64,000 nt of DNA from Streptomyces sp. NBC_00659 (GCF_036226925.1 NZ_CP109031.1:3658001-3722000), one strand, 5' to 3'. Positions 7,187 through 16,439 are shown, counted from the first letter of the stretch. Notes: a model not told the origin generated them from the letters alone. Made by a program: numbers and translations.

Positions 7187-9259
7187 ATGCGTGAAATGGT
7201 CAAAGGGTCGAATGTTTCGCTCGCCGCTCTGAGCGAGAACATCGACTCGGTGATCGTCAGCCTGGGCTGGGGAAGCTCGACCGGCGAAGGGGATGCCGAT
7301 GTGTCCGTCCTCCTGCTGGACGCGAACGGCAAGGTCCGCAGCGACGCCGACTTCTGCTTCTACAACAACCCGGTTGCCGCGGACGGAAGCGTGCAGCTTC
7401 TGGGCAAGACGCCGACGGCGGACGGCGACGAGGACCGAATCAGCTTCGACCTGACCGCTGTGTCCCCCGAAGTCGATCGCATCGTCCTGGCCGCCAGCCG
7501 TTACGAGGGCGCCCGCTTCGGTGAACTGGACCGCGTGAAGCTGGCGTTGGCGGACGGCGGAGGTGAGGAACTCCTCCACTTCGCCATCGACGACGCCGAC
7601 TCGGTGAGCGCGATCATCTTCGGCGAGCTGTACCGGCGGGCCGAGGAGTGGAAGTTCCGCGCCGTCGGCCAGGGTTACGACGCGGGTCTCGCCGGTCTGG
7701 CCGCGGACTTCGGGGTCGACATCGACGACGACGCGGCGGCCGAGGCGGCACTGGACGAGGCAGCCGACGACGATCAGCCGGACATGACGGCGGAGGCATC
7801 GGAGTCGGCATCGGTATCGGTATCGGCATCGGCCGGCGAACCCCAGCCGCGAGACACGCTGGCGGCGGTCCCTTCCCCTCGCCGGCCGGAAACCGAGCCC
7901 CAGCCGACGAAGGCGACGGCGCGGCCTCGTACGGCCAAGAAGAAGGTCACCCTGCCCAGGGCGGTCAAGAGGACGCTGGCCGAGAACGAGTCGTGGAGGG
8001 ACGCGCGGCTCTTCCCGGCGTCGGCGCTCAAGAGCGACCGGGAGCGCGAGACGCGTGCGACCTCGGTGCTGCTGTCCGTGATGGCTCAGGTGCCGGAATT
8101 CGGCAGGAGACTCACCGCCGCCTTCGGAGCACCGGCCGGCCGCATGGAGACCTTCACCGAGGTCACCCTGCCGCACGGCGACACCCCCCGTCGCCCCGAC
8201 GGAGTGATCCGGGTCGAACGGGCCGGCAAGCTGTGGACGGCACTGGTCGAGACGAAGACCAACGGCAGCGCGCTCAAGGCCGAGCAGGTCCAGGCGTACA
8301 TGGACATCGCCGCGCGCCGTGGCTACGAGGCCGTGATCACCCTGTCGAACGATGTCGCGCTGGAAGGCAGCCCGCTCGTCGAGGTCAAGATCGACAAGAG
8401 GCGCAAGCACAAGGTGGCCCTGTGGCACCTGTCGTGGGCGGAGGTCGCCCATCAGGCGCAGCTGTTGATCAGGCACGAGGGCGTCGGCAACGCGGCGCAC
8501 GCCTGGCTCCTCCAGGAACTGCTGCACTATCTGCGGCACGAGAACTCCGGCTGCCACGGCTTCCAGAACATGGGGCCGGCCTGGGTGCCGGTACGCAACG
8601 GGATCGACGACGAGACCCTGTGCCAGGGAGACTCGCGCGCGCTGGAGGTCGTCGAGAGCTGGGAACGCCTCGTACGCCAGGTCTGCCTGCGGCTGGGCGG
8701 CGAACTGGGCCAGAAGGTACTGCCTGTCCAGCGCACCCGACGCGGAACCGACCCGAAGGCGGTGCGCGGCCTTCTCGCGGATCAGCTCTGTCTCGACGGG
8801 CGGCTTCAGGCGGAGCTGCGCATCGAGGGGACCCCCGGCGTCCTGGCGATCAGTGCGGACCTGCGTACGGGCAGGCTCCGTACCTCGATCGAGATCCCGG
8901 CACCCGAGCAGGGCTACCCGTTGTCGTGGGCGAAGCGACTGGTCCGGCACCTGGCCGAGGCGCCGGCGGATCTTCACGTCGAGACCCTCGTCGAAGGGGA
9001 AGCGGCGGGCCCCCGGGGAACGCTCGAACGCCTCCGCCCCGAGCCGGCCGACATGCTGCCCAAGGAGCCCGCCTCCCGGATCACCGGGTTCCGGCTGTCC
9101 CTCCTCAAGAGCATGGGAAGCACGCGCGGGAACGCGGAGTCGGGCTTCATCCGCAGCGTCGACGAAGCGGTACACCGCTTCTACACCGGGGTGGTGATCC
9201 ACCTGGACGGTACGACATCTCGCCGGACACCTTCCAAGGACGGCGCGACGACGGGCTGA
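7187..9259 (+). CDS. TerD-domain protein fused to a PD-(D/E)XK nuclease-like domain
   Basis: 690 residues. Residues 1-180 are a TerD domain: KGSNVSLAAL, GDADVSVLLLDANGKV, a DADFCFYNN motif and an acidic calcium-binding pattern. A disordered Ala/Asp/Glu/Ser and Pro/Lys linker (about 181-260) follows. Residues about 265-420 resemble a restriction-endonuclease fold: E324, D338 (RRPDGVIRV) and E355-x-K357 (ALVETKTNGS), then helix EQVQAYMDIAARRGYEAVITL. The remainder (420-690) is unassigned. Comparative studies have noted TerD domains linked to nuclease domains and proposed roles in stress or phage response. Either the ATG at 7187 or the one at 7196 may be used; GGGGGG fits 7187. It lies in the accessory region, with a strong terminator after it. 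Confidence 0.8.
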   Translation: MREMVKGSNVSLAALSENIDSVIVSLGWGSSTGEGDADVSVLLLDANGKVRSDADFCFYNNPVAADGSVQLLGKTPTADGDEDRISFDLTAVSPEVDRIVLAASRYEGARFGELDRVKLALADGGGEELLHFAIDDADSVSAIIFGELYRRAEEWKFRAVGQGYDAGLAGLAADFGVDIDDDAAAEAALDEAADDDQPDMTAEASESASVSVSASAGEPQPRDTLAAVPSPRRPETEPQPTKATARPRTAKKKVTLPRAVKRTLAENESWRDARLFPASALKSDRERETRATSVLLSVMAQVPEFGRRLTAAFGAPAGRMETFTEVTLPHGDTPRRPDGVIRVERAGKLWTALVETKTNGSALKAEQVQAYMDIAARRGYEAVITLSNDVALEGSPLVEVKIDKRRKHKVALWHLSWAEVAHQAQLLIRHEGVGNAAHAWLLQELLHYLRHENSGCHGFQNMGPAWVPVRNGIDDETLCQGDSRALEVVESWERLVRQVCLRLGGELGQKVLPVQRTRRGTDPKAVRGLLADQLCLDGRLQAELRIEGTPGVLAISADLRTGRLRTSIEIPAPEQGYPLSWAKRLVRHLAEAPADLHVETLVEGEAAGPRGTLERLRPEPADMLPKEPASRITGFRLSLLKSMGSTRGNAESGFIRSVDEAVHRFYTGVVIHLDGTTSRRTPSKDGATTG

Positions 9260-9348
9260 GCCCGGCGACCCGGACGAGGCGGTCCCGGCGACGGAGGCAC
9301 ACGCGCCCGCTGCCGCCCGGGCGAACCGGCCAGGCATGTTCGTGACGG

Positions 9349-9388
9349 GAAGGGGGCCCAGCCGGGAGAACACGGCCGGGCCCCCTTC
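9349..9388 (+). terminator. Terminator after the TerD fusion gene
   Basis: GAAGGGGGCCC (9349-9359) pairs perfectly with GGGCCCCCTTC (9378-9388), with further partial pairing in the loop. It lies 90 bp after the stop and could act on both strands. Confidence 0.75.
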
Positions 9389-9901
9389 CTGCCCGCCCCG
9401 GGAGGTTCCATACGGCCACCGGCAGGCCCTCGGGGTCGACACGCGGCGCGCTGCTGTGCGTCATCACCGGCCGGCTGGACGGCCACCGGTGGCGGATCTC
9501 ATTCGGCGGCCGATGCGGTTGCCGACTCACCGAGCTCCCCGAAAGCAATGGGCCACTGAAAACCTCGACCGACCGCATGTCTCCCACTCGATCAAAGGCT
9601 CTTGCGCGGGAGGCTCATTGCCAGAAGCGTTCGTCGATCACGATCTGCGCAGGCGCGGCGCTATCGGTCGTGCAGGATGGGGCCTGCGGAGAGTTCCGCG
9701 AGAGTGATGGCGCTGATGGCCATCCTGGTGGGCAACTCGCCGGCGTCGATCCCCTTACGCAAGAGCTGACGAGGACCGTTGTCGCCGCGACGCAGTGCTG
9801 TCTGCACCCACGATGATGGACAAGACGCTTGCCCTGAGAACGATGTACATCGAGCCAGAAACAAAGATGACCAGCGTTTCCGCTGGTCAATGGGCATTTG
9901 C
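9389..9901. other. Gene-poor stretch beside the tRNA-Arg gene
   Basis: About 510 bp with no intact gene. On the minus strand it holds a PIN-domain scrap (9664-9759). Near 9440 a few codons (VDPEGLPVAVWN) recall the end of a glyoxalase-fold protein but are too short to call. Base composition is lower in GC than in the flanking genes. Confidence 0.55.
9664..9759 (-). pseudogene. PIN-domain (VapC-type toxin) fragment
   Basis: About 30 codons read KGIDAGELPTRMAISAITLA then ELSAGP before a premature stop. This matches the segment of VapC-like PIN nucleases in which the conserved glutamate of TLAEL contributes to the metal site. The N-terminal aspartate strand and the C-terminal half are missing. 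It is a relic of a toxin gene in the tRNA-adjacent accretion zone. Recognition is from memory of the motif. Confidence 0.45.
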
Positions 9902-9973
9902 GCCCCCGGCAGGACTCGAACCTGCGGCCAAGCGCTTAGAAGGCGCCTGCTCTATCCACTGAGCTACGGGGGC
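9902..9973 (-). tRNA. tRNA-Arg (anticodon UCU)
   Basis: The reverse complement folds as a full cloverleaf of 72 nt. Acceptor GCCCCCG/CGGGGGC, D-arm GCTC...GAGC, anticodon arm GGCGC-CTTCTAA-GCGCT with anticodon TCT, and T-arm GCAGG-TTCGAGT-CCTGC are visible. CCA is not encoded. Its 3' end points left into the accessory block, the usual side for tRNA-targeted integration. Confidence 0.97.
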
Positions 9974-10283
9974 CGGGTGTGTCGGCCTGTGTCCTGGTGC
10001 CCGGGTGTGGGCGGATCCGTGACCTTGCCGGGGACAAGGATAGGGCTCCCGCATCCCTGCCCCTCATACTGCGCCTCCGTGGCTCGATGTGGAGGTTCAG
10101 TGAAGCGGTCCTGATAATCGCAGGCGGGTACGAATCGTGCACCGCTTTTGGCGTCTCGCGCATCGGGTGTTGTGCACTCGTTATGCCTGCGCCCCAGTCA
10201 TCCCTTCCGCCCCGTCTGTCCTGTCGGCGCGCAGGCATACCCATATGCTTCAGAAAGACTCCAAAATTGGGCATTCTTCGCAT

Positions 10284-11891
10284 GTGGTGACCTTGGACGT
10301 ACGGCCTCAGCTGCTCGACGCACTTTCCGCCCTGCGCGACCGTGTCGCCGCCGCACGCTTTCCGCTGCCCCTGGCAGGAGCTCCACGAGCGCGTGCCAAC
10401 CGCGACGAACTGCTCGCACAGCTCGACGACTATTTGGTGCCCCGGTTGAGGGAACCCGAAGCACCCCTTCTCGCCGTCATCGGAGGGTCCACCGGTGCCG
10501 GCAAGTCCACCCTCGTCAACTCCCTTGTGGGGCGCCGGGTCAGCGAAGCGGGCGTGCTGCGCCCGACGACCCGTACCCCGGTGCTGGTGTGCCACCCGGA
10601 GGACCATCACTGGTTCAGCGGCATGCGTGTACTGCCCCAGCTCACGCGCGTGTGGATGCCCCATCAGGAACCCGGCGACGATCTGCCCGCCGGCGCCAAA
10701 CACGGGGAGCGGGTGCTGCGTATCGAGACCTCCGACACGCTCCCCCGCGGCCTCGCCCTCCTCGACGCGCCCGACGTCGACTCCCTGGTGGCCGAAAATC
10801 GAGTGCTGGCCGCCGAACTGATCTGCGCGGCCGACATCTGGGTGATGGTCACGACAGCCGCGCGGTACGCCGACGCGGTGCCGTGGCACCTGCTGCGTAC
10901 CGCCAAGGAGCAGAAGGCGACCCTGGTGACGGTCCTGGACCGGGTGCCGCACCAGGTGGTGTCCGAGGTCTCGCGGCAGTACGGCGCGCTGCTCGCCAAG
11001 GCGGGACTCGGTGAGGCGCCCCGCTTCACCGTGCCCGAACTGCCCGAGTCCGCCTGGGGCGGCGGTCTGCTGCCCGCCACGGCCGTCGCACCGCTGCGTA
11101 CGTGGCTCACGCAGCAGGCCCAGGACCCGGGAGCCCGCCACGGGGCCATGGCCCGTACGGCCCATGGCGTCCTCGACTCCCTGAAGGCGCGGATGCCGGA
11201 ACTGGCCAGTGCCACCGCCGCGCAGTACGCCGCCGCGACACGGCTCACCGCGGCTGTCGACGCGGCGTACGACAGTGAGCACACGCGCGCGAAGGGGCGT
11301 CTGCAGGCCGGGGCCGTGCTCTCCGGGGACGCCCTCAAGCGCTGGCGCGCCTATCCCCTCGACTGCAGCGCCGAGGAATTGCTGGACGCACTCGTGGAAA
11401 GCCTGTCCGCCCTGCTGCTGTGCTCCGTCGCGGCCGCCGACGAACGCGTGGACGACGCCTGGCGCCGTGAACCGGCCTCGGGCGCTCCGGGGCTGACGGA
11501 CCGTGATCCGGCGCTGGAGAGCGCGGAGCACAGGATCGGCCTGGCCGTACGACGCTGGCGACGCGTCCTTGAGGAGTACGCCGAGGACGAGGTGCGCGGC
11601 CTCGACAAGAGTGTCGCGCCGGACTCCGCGGTGGTGGCCGCTCTGGTCGCCACCGCGCTCCTGGGCGGGCGCAGGGCGCGCAGCGCGGGTGAGGGACTGG
11701 CCGAGCGGATCGGGGCCCACGGCGCGCTGCGGCTGCGCGACAAGGGCGGCCGGCTGCTCACGGACCTCATCGACAAGGCCCTCCAGACCGAACGCGAGCG
11801 CCGGCTCGCACCCCTCGAATCGCTCGACGTCCATCCCGAACCCCAGGCCGAGCTCATCGCCGCGCTGTCCGTACTGCAGAAGGAGAGGTGA
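10284..11891 (+). CDS. Dynamin-like / YfjP-type P-loop GTPase, first of a pair
   Basis: About 535 residues. The G1 P-loop [10 protein letters not shown] is at about 67-76, followed by switch-type PTTRTPVLV and a DAPDVDS G3-like segment; the C-terminal part is a long helical region. No membrane segment is obvious. Candidate starts are GTG 10284, GTG 10287 and an in-frame ATG at 10245. None has a good ribosome-binding site, and I chose 10284 because the conserved part begins with TLDVRPQLL. The stop overlaps a GTG of the second GTPase, so the two are co-translated. Paired GTPases of this kind may remodel membranes; a role here is inference. Confidence 0.8.
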   Translation: MVTLDVRPQLLDALSALRDRVAAARFPLPLAGAPRARANRDELLAQLDDYLVPRLREPEAPLLAVIGGSTGAGKSTLVNSLVGRRVSEAGVLRPTTRTPVLVCHPEDHHWFSGMRVLPQLTRVWMPHQEPGDDLPAGAKHGERVLRIETSDTLPRGLALLDAPDVDSLVAENRVLAAELICAADIWVMVTTAARYADAVPWHLLRTAKEQKATLVTVLDRVPHQVVSEVSRQYGALLAKAGLGEAPRFTVPELPESAWGGGLLPATAVAPLRTWLTQQAQDPGARHGAMARTAHGVLDSLKARMPELASATAAQYAAATRLTAAVDAAYDSEHTRAKGRLQAGAVLSGDALKRWRAYPLDCSAEELLDALVESLSALLLCSVAAADERVDDAWRREPASGAPGLTDRDPALESAEHRIGLAVRRWRRVLEEYAEDEVRGLDKSVAPDSAVVAALVATALLGGRRARSAGEGLAERIGAHGALRLRDKGGRLLTDLIDKALQTERERRLAPLESLDVHPEPQAELIAALSVLQKER

Positions 11892-11896
11892 CCGCG

Positions 11897-14071
11897 GTGA
11901 CTGCCGTCACTGACCACACGGATCAAGCCGACCGTCCCGGAGACGGACGTCCCGAGGACAGTCGTCCGGAGAACGGCCGTCCCGCGGAGGACCACTCCGA
12001 GGACGGCGTCTGCGAAAACACCCCCTCACGAGCAGACGCCCCTTCACGAGCGGGCGCCACTTCCCGAGCGGGCGCCTCGGGCGACGAGCGCACCGACCTC
12101 GACGACCGCGACCGGGCAACCGGGGGCGCCAGTGGTTCTCAGGAAAGCCGCCCGGACGACGGTCGGGCCGGTGCGGCACCTTCCGGGGCCCGGCCCCTGG
12201 AGGGCACCAGGGAGGCCGGAGGGGACGGTGAGGGGGGCGACGGCGGCAAGGTGGCGCGGAGCGACGGTGCGGCCGGACAGGGAGGCTCCCAGGACGCGTC
12301 CGGAACGGAGTCCCGCGCGCGTGGGGAGGGCGACGACCCGGCGCACGCGGAGGACGGCCCCGTCTGGGACGACGGCCTCATCGCGCGACGCGTGACCGAG
12401 GCAGCCCCGGCCCGGTACCAGGCGGCGTCGGCGGAGGCCAAGGCCACCGTCCCGTCGGTGCCCGCGCCCCTCGCGTACGACGGGCCGCTGCGCTCGCGCC
12501 TGGACGCGCTCCGTGAACTGGTCGGTCTCTCGCGCGCCCGGCTCGACAGCGGAACGCTCGCCGAGGCGGGCCGGGTCCTGGACGAGGCGGCGGCCCGCCG
12601 CAGGCTCTCCGGGGAACACACCGTCGTCGCGATCGCCGGAGCCACGGGCAGTGGCAAGTCGCAGCTCTTCAACGCGCTCGCGGGTGTGGCGATCTCGGAG
12701 ACCGGCGTACGCAGGCCGACCACCTCGGCCCCCATCGCCTGCACCTGGAGCGACGGCGCGGCCACCCTGATCGACCGGCTCGGCATCCCGGGGCGGCTGC
12801 GCAGACGGCCGTTGCAGAGCGCGGAGGCGGAGGCCCAGCTGCGTGGCCTGGTCCTGGTGGACCTGCCCGACCACGACTCGGCGGCCGTCCAGCATCGCGA
12901 GCAGGTGGACCGGGTCCTCAAGCTGGTCGACGCGGTCATCTGGGTGGTGGATCCGGAGAAGTACGCGGACGCAGTCCTCCATGAGCGCTATCTCCGGCCG
13001 CTGGCCGGGCACGCGGAGGTCACCTTCGTGGTCCTCAACCAGGTGGACCGGCTCCCCGGCGAGGCCGCCGATCAGGTGCTCGACGATCTGCGGCGGCTGC
13101 TCGACGAGGACGGCATCGCGCTCGGCGAGTACGGCGAGCCGGGCGCCACCGTCCTCTCGCTGTCCGCCCTCACCGGAGCCGGGGTCCCCGAACTGCGTGA
13201 GTGTCTCGGCCAGTTCGTGGCGGAACGCGGCGCCGCCGCACGACGGATCTCCGCCGATCTCGACGCGGCCGCCGCACGGTTGCGGCCCGTCTACGCGACG
13301 GGACGGCGGGTCGGGCTCAGCGAGGAGGCGCGGGACGAGTTCGCGGACCGGCTCGCCGACGCGGTCGGCGCCGTGGCGGCCGGTGAGGCCGCCGAACGGT
13401 CCTGGCGCCGTAACGCCAACCGCGCCTGCGGCACGCCCTGGCTGCGGCTGTGGCGCTGGTATCTGGAGCGGCGCGAACCCCCGACCGGGCGTCTGCCCGT
13501 GCGCGCTCCGGCGGACGAGGAGGCCACCGCCCGCCAGCGCGTCGAACAGGCGGTGCGGACGGTGGCCGACCGGGCCGCGTACGGGCTTCCCACACCCTGG
13601 GCGCTGGCGGTGCGCGAGGCGGCCGTACGGGGCGCGCAGGGGCTGCCCGAGGCGCTGGACGACATGGCGGCGCGCGCGGCGGCACCGGCGGGACGGCCAC
13701 CGAGGCCCGGCTGGTGGCCCGTCGCGGTACTGGCACAGGCCGCGATGACGATCGTCCAGGTCATCGGCGGGCTCTGGCTGGTGGGCCAGATCGTCGGGGT
13801 CATGTCTCCGAATCTCGGGGTTCCGGTGCTGCTGATGGTGTCGGGCATCGTCGGCGGCCCGGCCGTCGAGTGGGCCGGAAGGATGGCGGCCCGCGGGCCG
13901 GCGCGGCGCTACGGCCTGGAAGCGGAGAGACGATTGCGCGAGGCGGCCGCCGGTTGTGGAAGGGCCCGGGTGCTGGATCCCGTGGCGGCGGAGTTGCTGC
14001 GGTATCGCGAGGTGCGGGAGCAGTACGGGCGGGTCATGGGGACGGCGACGGCGGGTACCCCGGTCGGGTGA
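11897..14071 (+). CDS. Membrane-associated YfjP-family GTPase, second of a pair
   Basis: About 724 residues. GGAGAGG at 11882-11888 is spaced 8 bases from the GTG at 11897, better than the GTG at 11888 that overlaps the previous stop. Residues 1-155 are disordered and rich in Asp/Glu/Gly/Arg. The GTPase domain has G1 GATGSGKS (about 248-255), PTTSAPIACTW, LVLVDLPDHD (G3-like) and NQVDRL (G4). A C-terminal region has two hydrophobic segments (VLAQAAMTIVQVIGGLWLVG; VPVLLMVSGIVGG) suited to membrane insertion. It follows its partner GTPase and precedes ssbB, suggesting a role near the division or sporulation membrane; that link is inference. Confidence 0.85.
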   Translation: MTAVTDHTDQADRPGDGRPEDSRPENGRPAEDHSEDGVCENTPSRADAPSRAGATSRAGASGDERTDLDDRDRATGGASGSQESRPDDGRAGAAPSGARPLEGTREAGGDGEGGDGGKVARSDGAAGQGGSQDASGTESRARGEGDDPAHAEDGPVWDDGLIARRVTEAAPARYQAASAEAKATVPSVPAPLAYDGPLRSRLDALRELVGLSRARLDSGTLAEAGRVLDEAAARRRLSGEHTVVAIAGATGSGKSQLFNALAGVAISETGVRRPTTSAPIACTWSDGAATLIDRLGIPGRLRRRPLQSAEAEAQLRGLVLVDLPDHDSAAVQHREQVDRVLKLVDAVIWVVDPEKYADAVLHERYLRPLAGHAEVTFVVLNQVDRLPGEAADQVLDDLRRLLDEDGIALGEYGEPGATVLSLSALTGAGVPELRECLGQFVAERGAAARRISADLDAAAARLRPVYATGRRVGLSEEARDEFADRLADAVGAVAAGEAAERSWRRNANRACGTPWLRLWRWYLERREPPTGRLPVRAPADEEATARQRVEQAVRTVADRAAYGLPTPWALAVREAAVRGAQGLPEALDDMAARAAAPAGRPPRPGWWPVAVLAQAAMTIVQVIGGLWLVGQIVGVMSPNLGVPVLLMVSGIVGGPAVEWAGRMAARGPARRYGLEAERRLREAAAGCGRARVLDPVAAELLRYREVREQYGRVMGTATAGTPVG

Positions 14072-14203
14072 CGCGGTTTTCCACAACCGTCCGTCGGCCC
14101 ACAGCGCCCAGCGGGCCCGGCCGGGCGGAGGCAGTCTGATCCCGCGGCGATCGCAGCGCATGCGTTCGCCGCGGCAGACGCATCCGCACGGGAGGGATTC
14201 ACG

Positions 14204-14671
14204 ATGAACGAGACGATGGTGTGCGCGGTGGGCAACGTGGCGACACGGCCCGTGTACCGGGAATTGGCGAACGGCGCGTCGGCGCGGTTCCGGCTGGCGG
14301 TGACCTCGCGGTACTGGGACCGCGAGAAGAACGGGTGGACGGACGGGCACACCAACTTCTTCACGGTGTGGGCCAATCGCGCGCTCGCCACGAACGTGGG
14401 AGCGTCGGTGTCGGTGGGGGATCCCGTCATCGTGCAGGGCAGGCTGAAGGTGCGCACCGAGACCCGCGACGGGCAGAGCTGGACGTCGGCGGACATCGAC
14501 GCGGTGGCGATCGGCCACGACCTCTCCCGCGGTACGTCGGCCTTCCGGCGCCCGTCCAAGGAGGGCGAGCCGACTGCGACGCAGCGCCCCGAGCCCAGTT
14601 GGGAGTCGGTCCCGGACGCCCCGCCGGAGGGAGTGTCCCCATCGCGTCCGGAACCGGCCGGGGTGACGTGA
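14204..14671 (+). CDS. ssbB: Single-stranded DNA-binding protein (SsbB type)
   Basis: 155 residues. An N-terminal OB fold (about 1-110) carries typical SSB motifs: GNVATRPVYRE, RFRLAVTSRYWD, FFTVWANRALA, VIVQGRLKVRTE. A short proline/glutamate tail follows without the acidic DDDIPF tip needed to bind SSB partners. The length and tail match streptomycete SsbB (about 156 aa), reported to act in chromosome segregation during sporulation, rather than the essential SsbA. GGGAGG lies before the ATG. It follows the GTPase pair. Confidence 0.9.
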   Translation: MNETMVCAVGNVATRPVYRELANGASARFRLAVTSRYWDREKNGWTDGHTNFFTVWANRALATNVGASVSVGDPVIVQGRLKVRTETRDGQSWTSADIDAVAIGHDLSRGTSAFRRPSKEGEPTATQRPEPSWESVPDAPPEGVSPSRPEPAGVT

Positions 14672-14704
14672 TGTCAGCGAGGGCCACGGTCTGACCGAAC
14701 TGCG

Positions 14705-14754
14705 GCCTATCGACAAATACATGGCGAACAGTCCTTATGGATTTGTCGATAGGC
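14705..14754. other. Long inverted repeat downstream of ssbB
   Basis: GCCTATCGACAAAT (14705-14718) and ATTTGTCGATAGGC (14741-14754) form a perfect 14-bp stem with a 22-base loop. The arms are AT-rich for this genome and no T-run follows. It may be a terminator for ssbB, or a protein-binding site upstream of the surface-protein gene. Confidence 0.75.
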
Positions 14755-14929
14755 CCAGCTCACGAAGTGATCGCGATAACGATTCCGAGTCAGATCGGCT
14801 ATCGGACGACAGGACCGGGGGGGAGCGATGCGGCGCTTCTTTAGGATGCCGAACACAGCTCTCGGGGCTTCTGATTCTGCTGGCGGGACCGTCCCCCATG
14901 TCAAAGGGTCCTGCGCGAAGGGGAATTCT

Positions 14930-16336
14930 GTGTCTTCTGCGTTCTCGGTGTTGTCCGCGCGCGGGCGAGGGGCAGCCCGTCTCGCCGCCGCGGCCCTGGT
15001 GTGGGGGCTCGCCGCAACGGGAACGATCGCCGCAGCCGGTACGGCCGCCGCGGAGGAGATCCCGCAGAACCAGGGCGGAGCGACCGCCACCATAGGGGAC
15101 CTGAAGACGTACGGGTCGGCGGTCATTCACGAGAACGGCGAGGACTCCTGGGTCTCGGCCGGCCTGTTCGAGATGTCCGTCGAGAACGGCGGCATGCTGC
15201 AGACCTACGGCATCGACCTCCACAACCCGACCCAGCGGGACGCCAGATACCAGGAGACCCCCTGGAGCGGCACATCACTGAGCGGCAACAAGGACGCGGG
15301 CCGGATCCGCTGGATCCTCCAGAACTCCTACCCGCAGGTGAACGACCTGGCGGCGCTCGCCGAGAAGGCCGGTGCCACCGGTCTCACCGAGCAGGACGCG
15401 GCGGCAGGCACCCAGGTGGCGATCTGGCGGTACTCGGACGGCGCCGACGTGGACGCCGCGGACCCGCAGGCGGAGAAGCTCGCGGACTATCTGCAGAAGA
15501 ACGCGCGGGACCTGGCGGAACCCGAGGCCTCGCTGACGCTCACCCCCGCCGCGGTGTCCGGCCACCCCGGTGAGCGGCTCGGCCCGGTCACGGTGCACAC
15601 CAACGCCGGCAGCGTGACGGTGACACCGCCGACGGACATCGCCGCCGGCGGAGTGAAGGTCGTCGACCAGGACGGCAGGGCGATCACCTCGGCCGCGGAC
15701 GGGAGCCGGCTCTTCTTCGACGTGCCGAAGGACGGCGCGGACGGTTCCACCTCCCTCACCGTGCAGGCTTCGACGACGGTGCCGGTCGGCCGCGCCTTCA
15801 CCTCGGAGACCCGCAGCCAGACACAGATCCTCGCCGGCTCCAGCGAGTCCACCGTCTCCGCGACGGCGAGCGCGAAATGGGCGGCGAAGGGCGCGATACC
15901 CGCCCTGTCCGCCCAGAAGAACTGCTCGAAGGGCGGTGTGGACATCACGGCCGCGAACAAGGGCGACGCGGCGTTCACGTTCGAGCTGATGGGCGTCGAG
16001 CACACCATCGCGGCGGGCATATCCGAGACGCTCCTCATCCCGCTGCAGGAGGACCAGGCGTACGACTTCACGATCGGCGCCACGGACGGCGGCGGGCAGC
16101 GGTTCAAGGGCATCCTGGACTGCAAGACCCAGGGCGGTCCGAGCGACATCTCGGCGCAGACCTTCAGCGAGCCGAGCCCGGCGTCGGTGGGAGGCGCCGG
16201 CGGGGGCACCGACCTCGCCGAGACCGGCGGCTCCGGACTGACTCCGGTCATCGCGGGCGCGGCCATCGCCCTCGTCGTGATCGGCGGCGCCGTGGTGGTC
16301 CTCGTCGGCAGGAAGCAGACACCGCCGCAGGTCTGA
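14930..16336 (+). CDS. Sortase-anchored TQXA-domain surface protein lacking the thioester cysteine
   Basis: 468 residues from GTG 14930, with GAAGGGGAA just upstream, which defines a proper signal peptide (about 1-41). A TQXA domain (about 55-190) is clear from RYQETPW, GRIRWILQNSYPQVNDL and T161-Q162-VAIW. In this family the glutamine forms an internal thioester with a Cys in a YC[IV]DL motif. Here the motif reads QTYGIDLH, with Gly at 94. Beta-rich domains follow, one with two cysteines, then the sortase signal LAETG (429-433), a membrane helix and a basic tail (GRKQ). It should be attached to peptidoglycan by a class E sortase but cannot make the usual thioester. Confidence 0.9.
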   Translation: MSSAFSVLSARGRGAARLAAAALVWGLAATGTIAAAGTAAAEEIPQNQGGATATIGDLKTYGSAVIHENGEDSWVSAGLFEMSVENGGMLQTYGIDLHNPTQRDARYQETPWSGTSLSGNKDAGRIRWILQNSYPQVNDLAALAEKAGATGLTEQDAAAGTQVAIWRYSDGADVDAADPQAEKLADYLQKNARDLAEPEASLTLTPAAVSGHPGERLGPVTVHTNAGSVTVTPPTDIAAGGVKVVDQDGRAITSAADGSRLFFDVPKDGADGSTSLTVQASTTVPVGRAFTSETRSQTQILAGSSESTVSATASAKWAAKGAIPALSAQKNCSKGGVDITAANKGDAAFTFELMGVEHTIAAGISETLLIPLQEDQAYDFTIGATDGGGQRFKGILDCKTQGGPSDISAQTFSEPSPASVGGAGGGTDLAETGGSGLTPVIAGAAIALVVIGGAVVVLVGRKQTPPQV

Positions 16337-16375
16337 CGTCCCGGCACCTGGGCCGGACCGGGACCGGGGTGATCA

Positions 16376-16407
16376 GCCGCCCCGCCGACGGGAGTCGACG
16401 GGGCGGC
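16376..16407. terminator. Bidirectional terminator between convergent genes
   Basis: GCCGCCCCG (16376-16384) pairs with CGGGGCGGC (16399-16407) between the ends of the TQXA gene and the minus-strand ycnI-like gene. Confidence 0.65.
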
Positions 16408-16439
16408 GGCCGCACCAAGGGTGCGGCGTCAGTACCGGA

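Noticed and set aside
6374..9442. 1022-codon minus-strand open frame
   Set aside because: It runs antisense to the DUF1876 and TerD-nuclease genes, with shadow composition (Arg/Pro/Gly) and no recognisable domain.
9430..9490. Minus-strand VDPEGLPVAVWN, like the end of a glyoxalase-fold protein
   Set aside because: Too short and without flanking similarity to support a pseudogene call.
9779..10114. 111-codon plus-strand open frame
   Set aside because: Its conserved-looking core is only the antisense of the tRNA-Arg gene, a frequent false gene.
12044..14722. 892-codon minus-strand open frame
   Set aside because: Antisense to the second GTPase and ssbB, both with clear motifs on the plus strand; high-GC third-position shadow.
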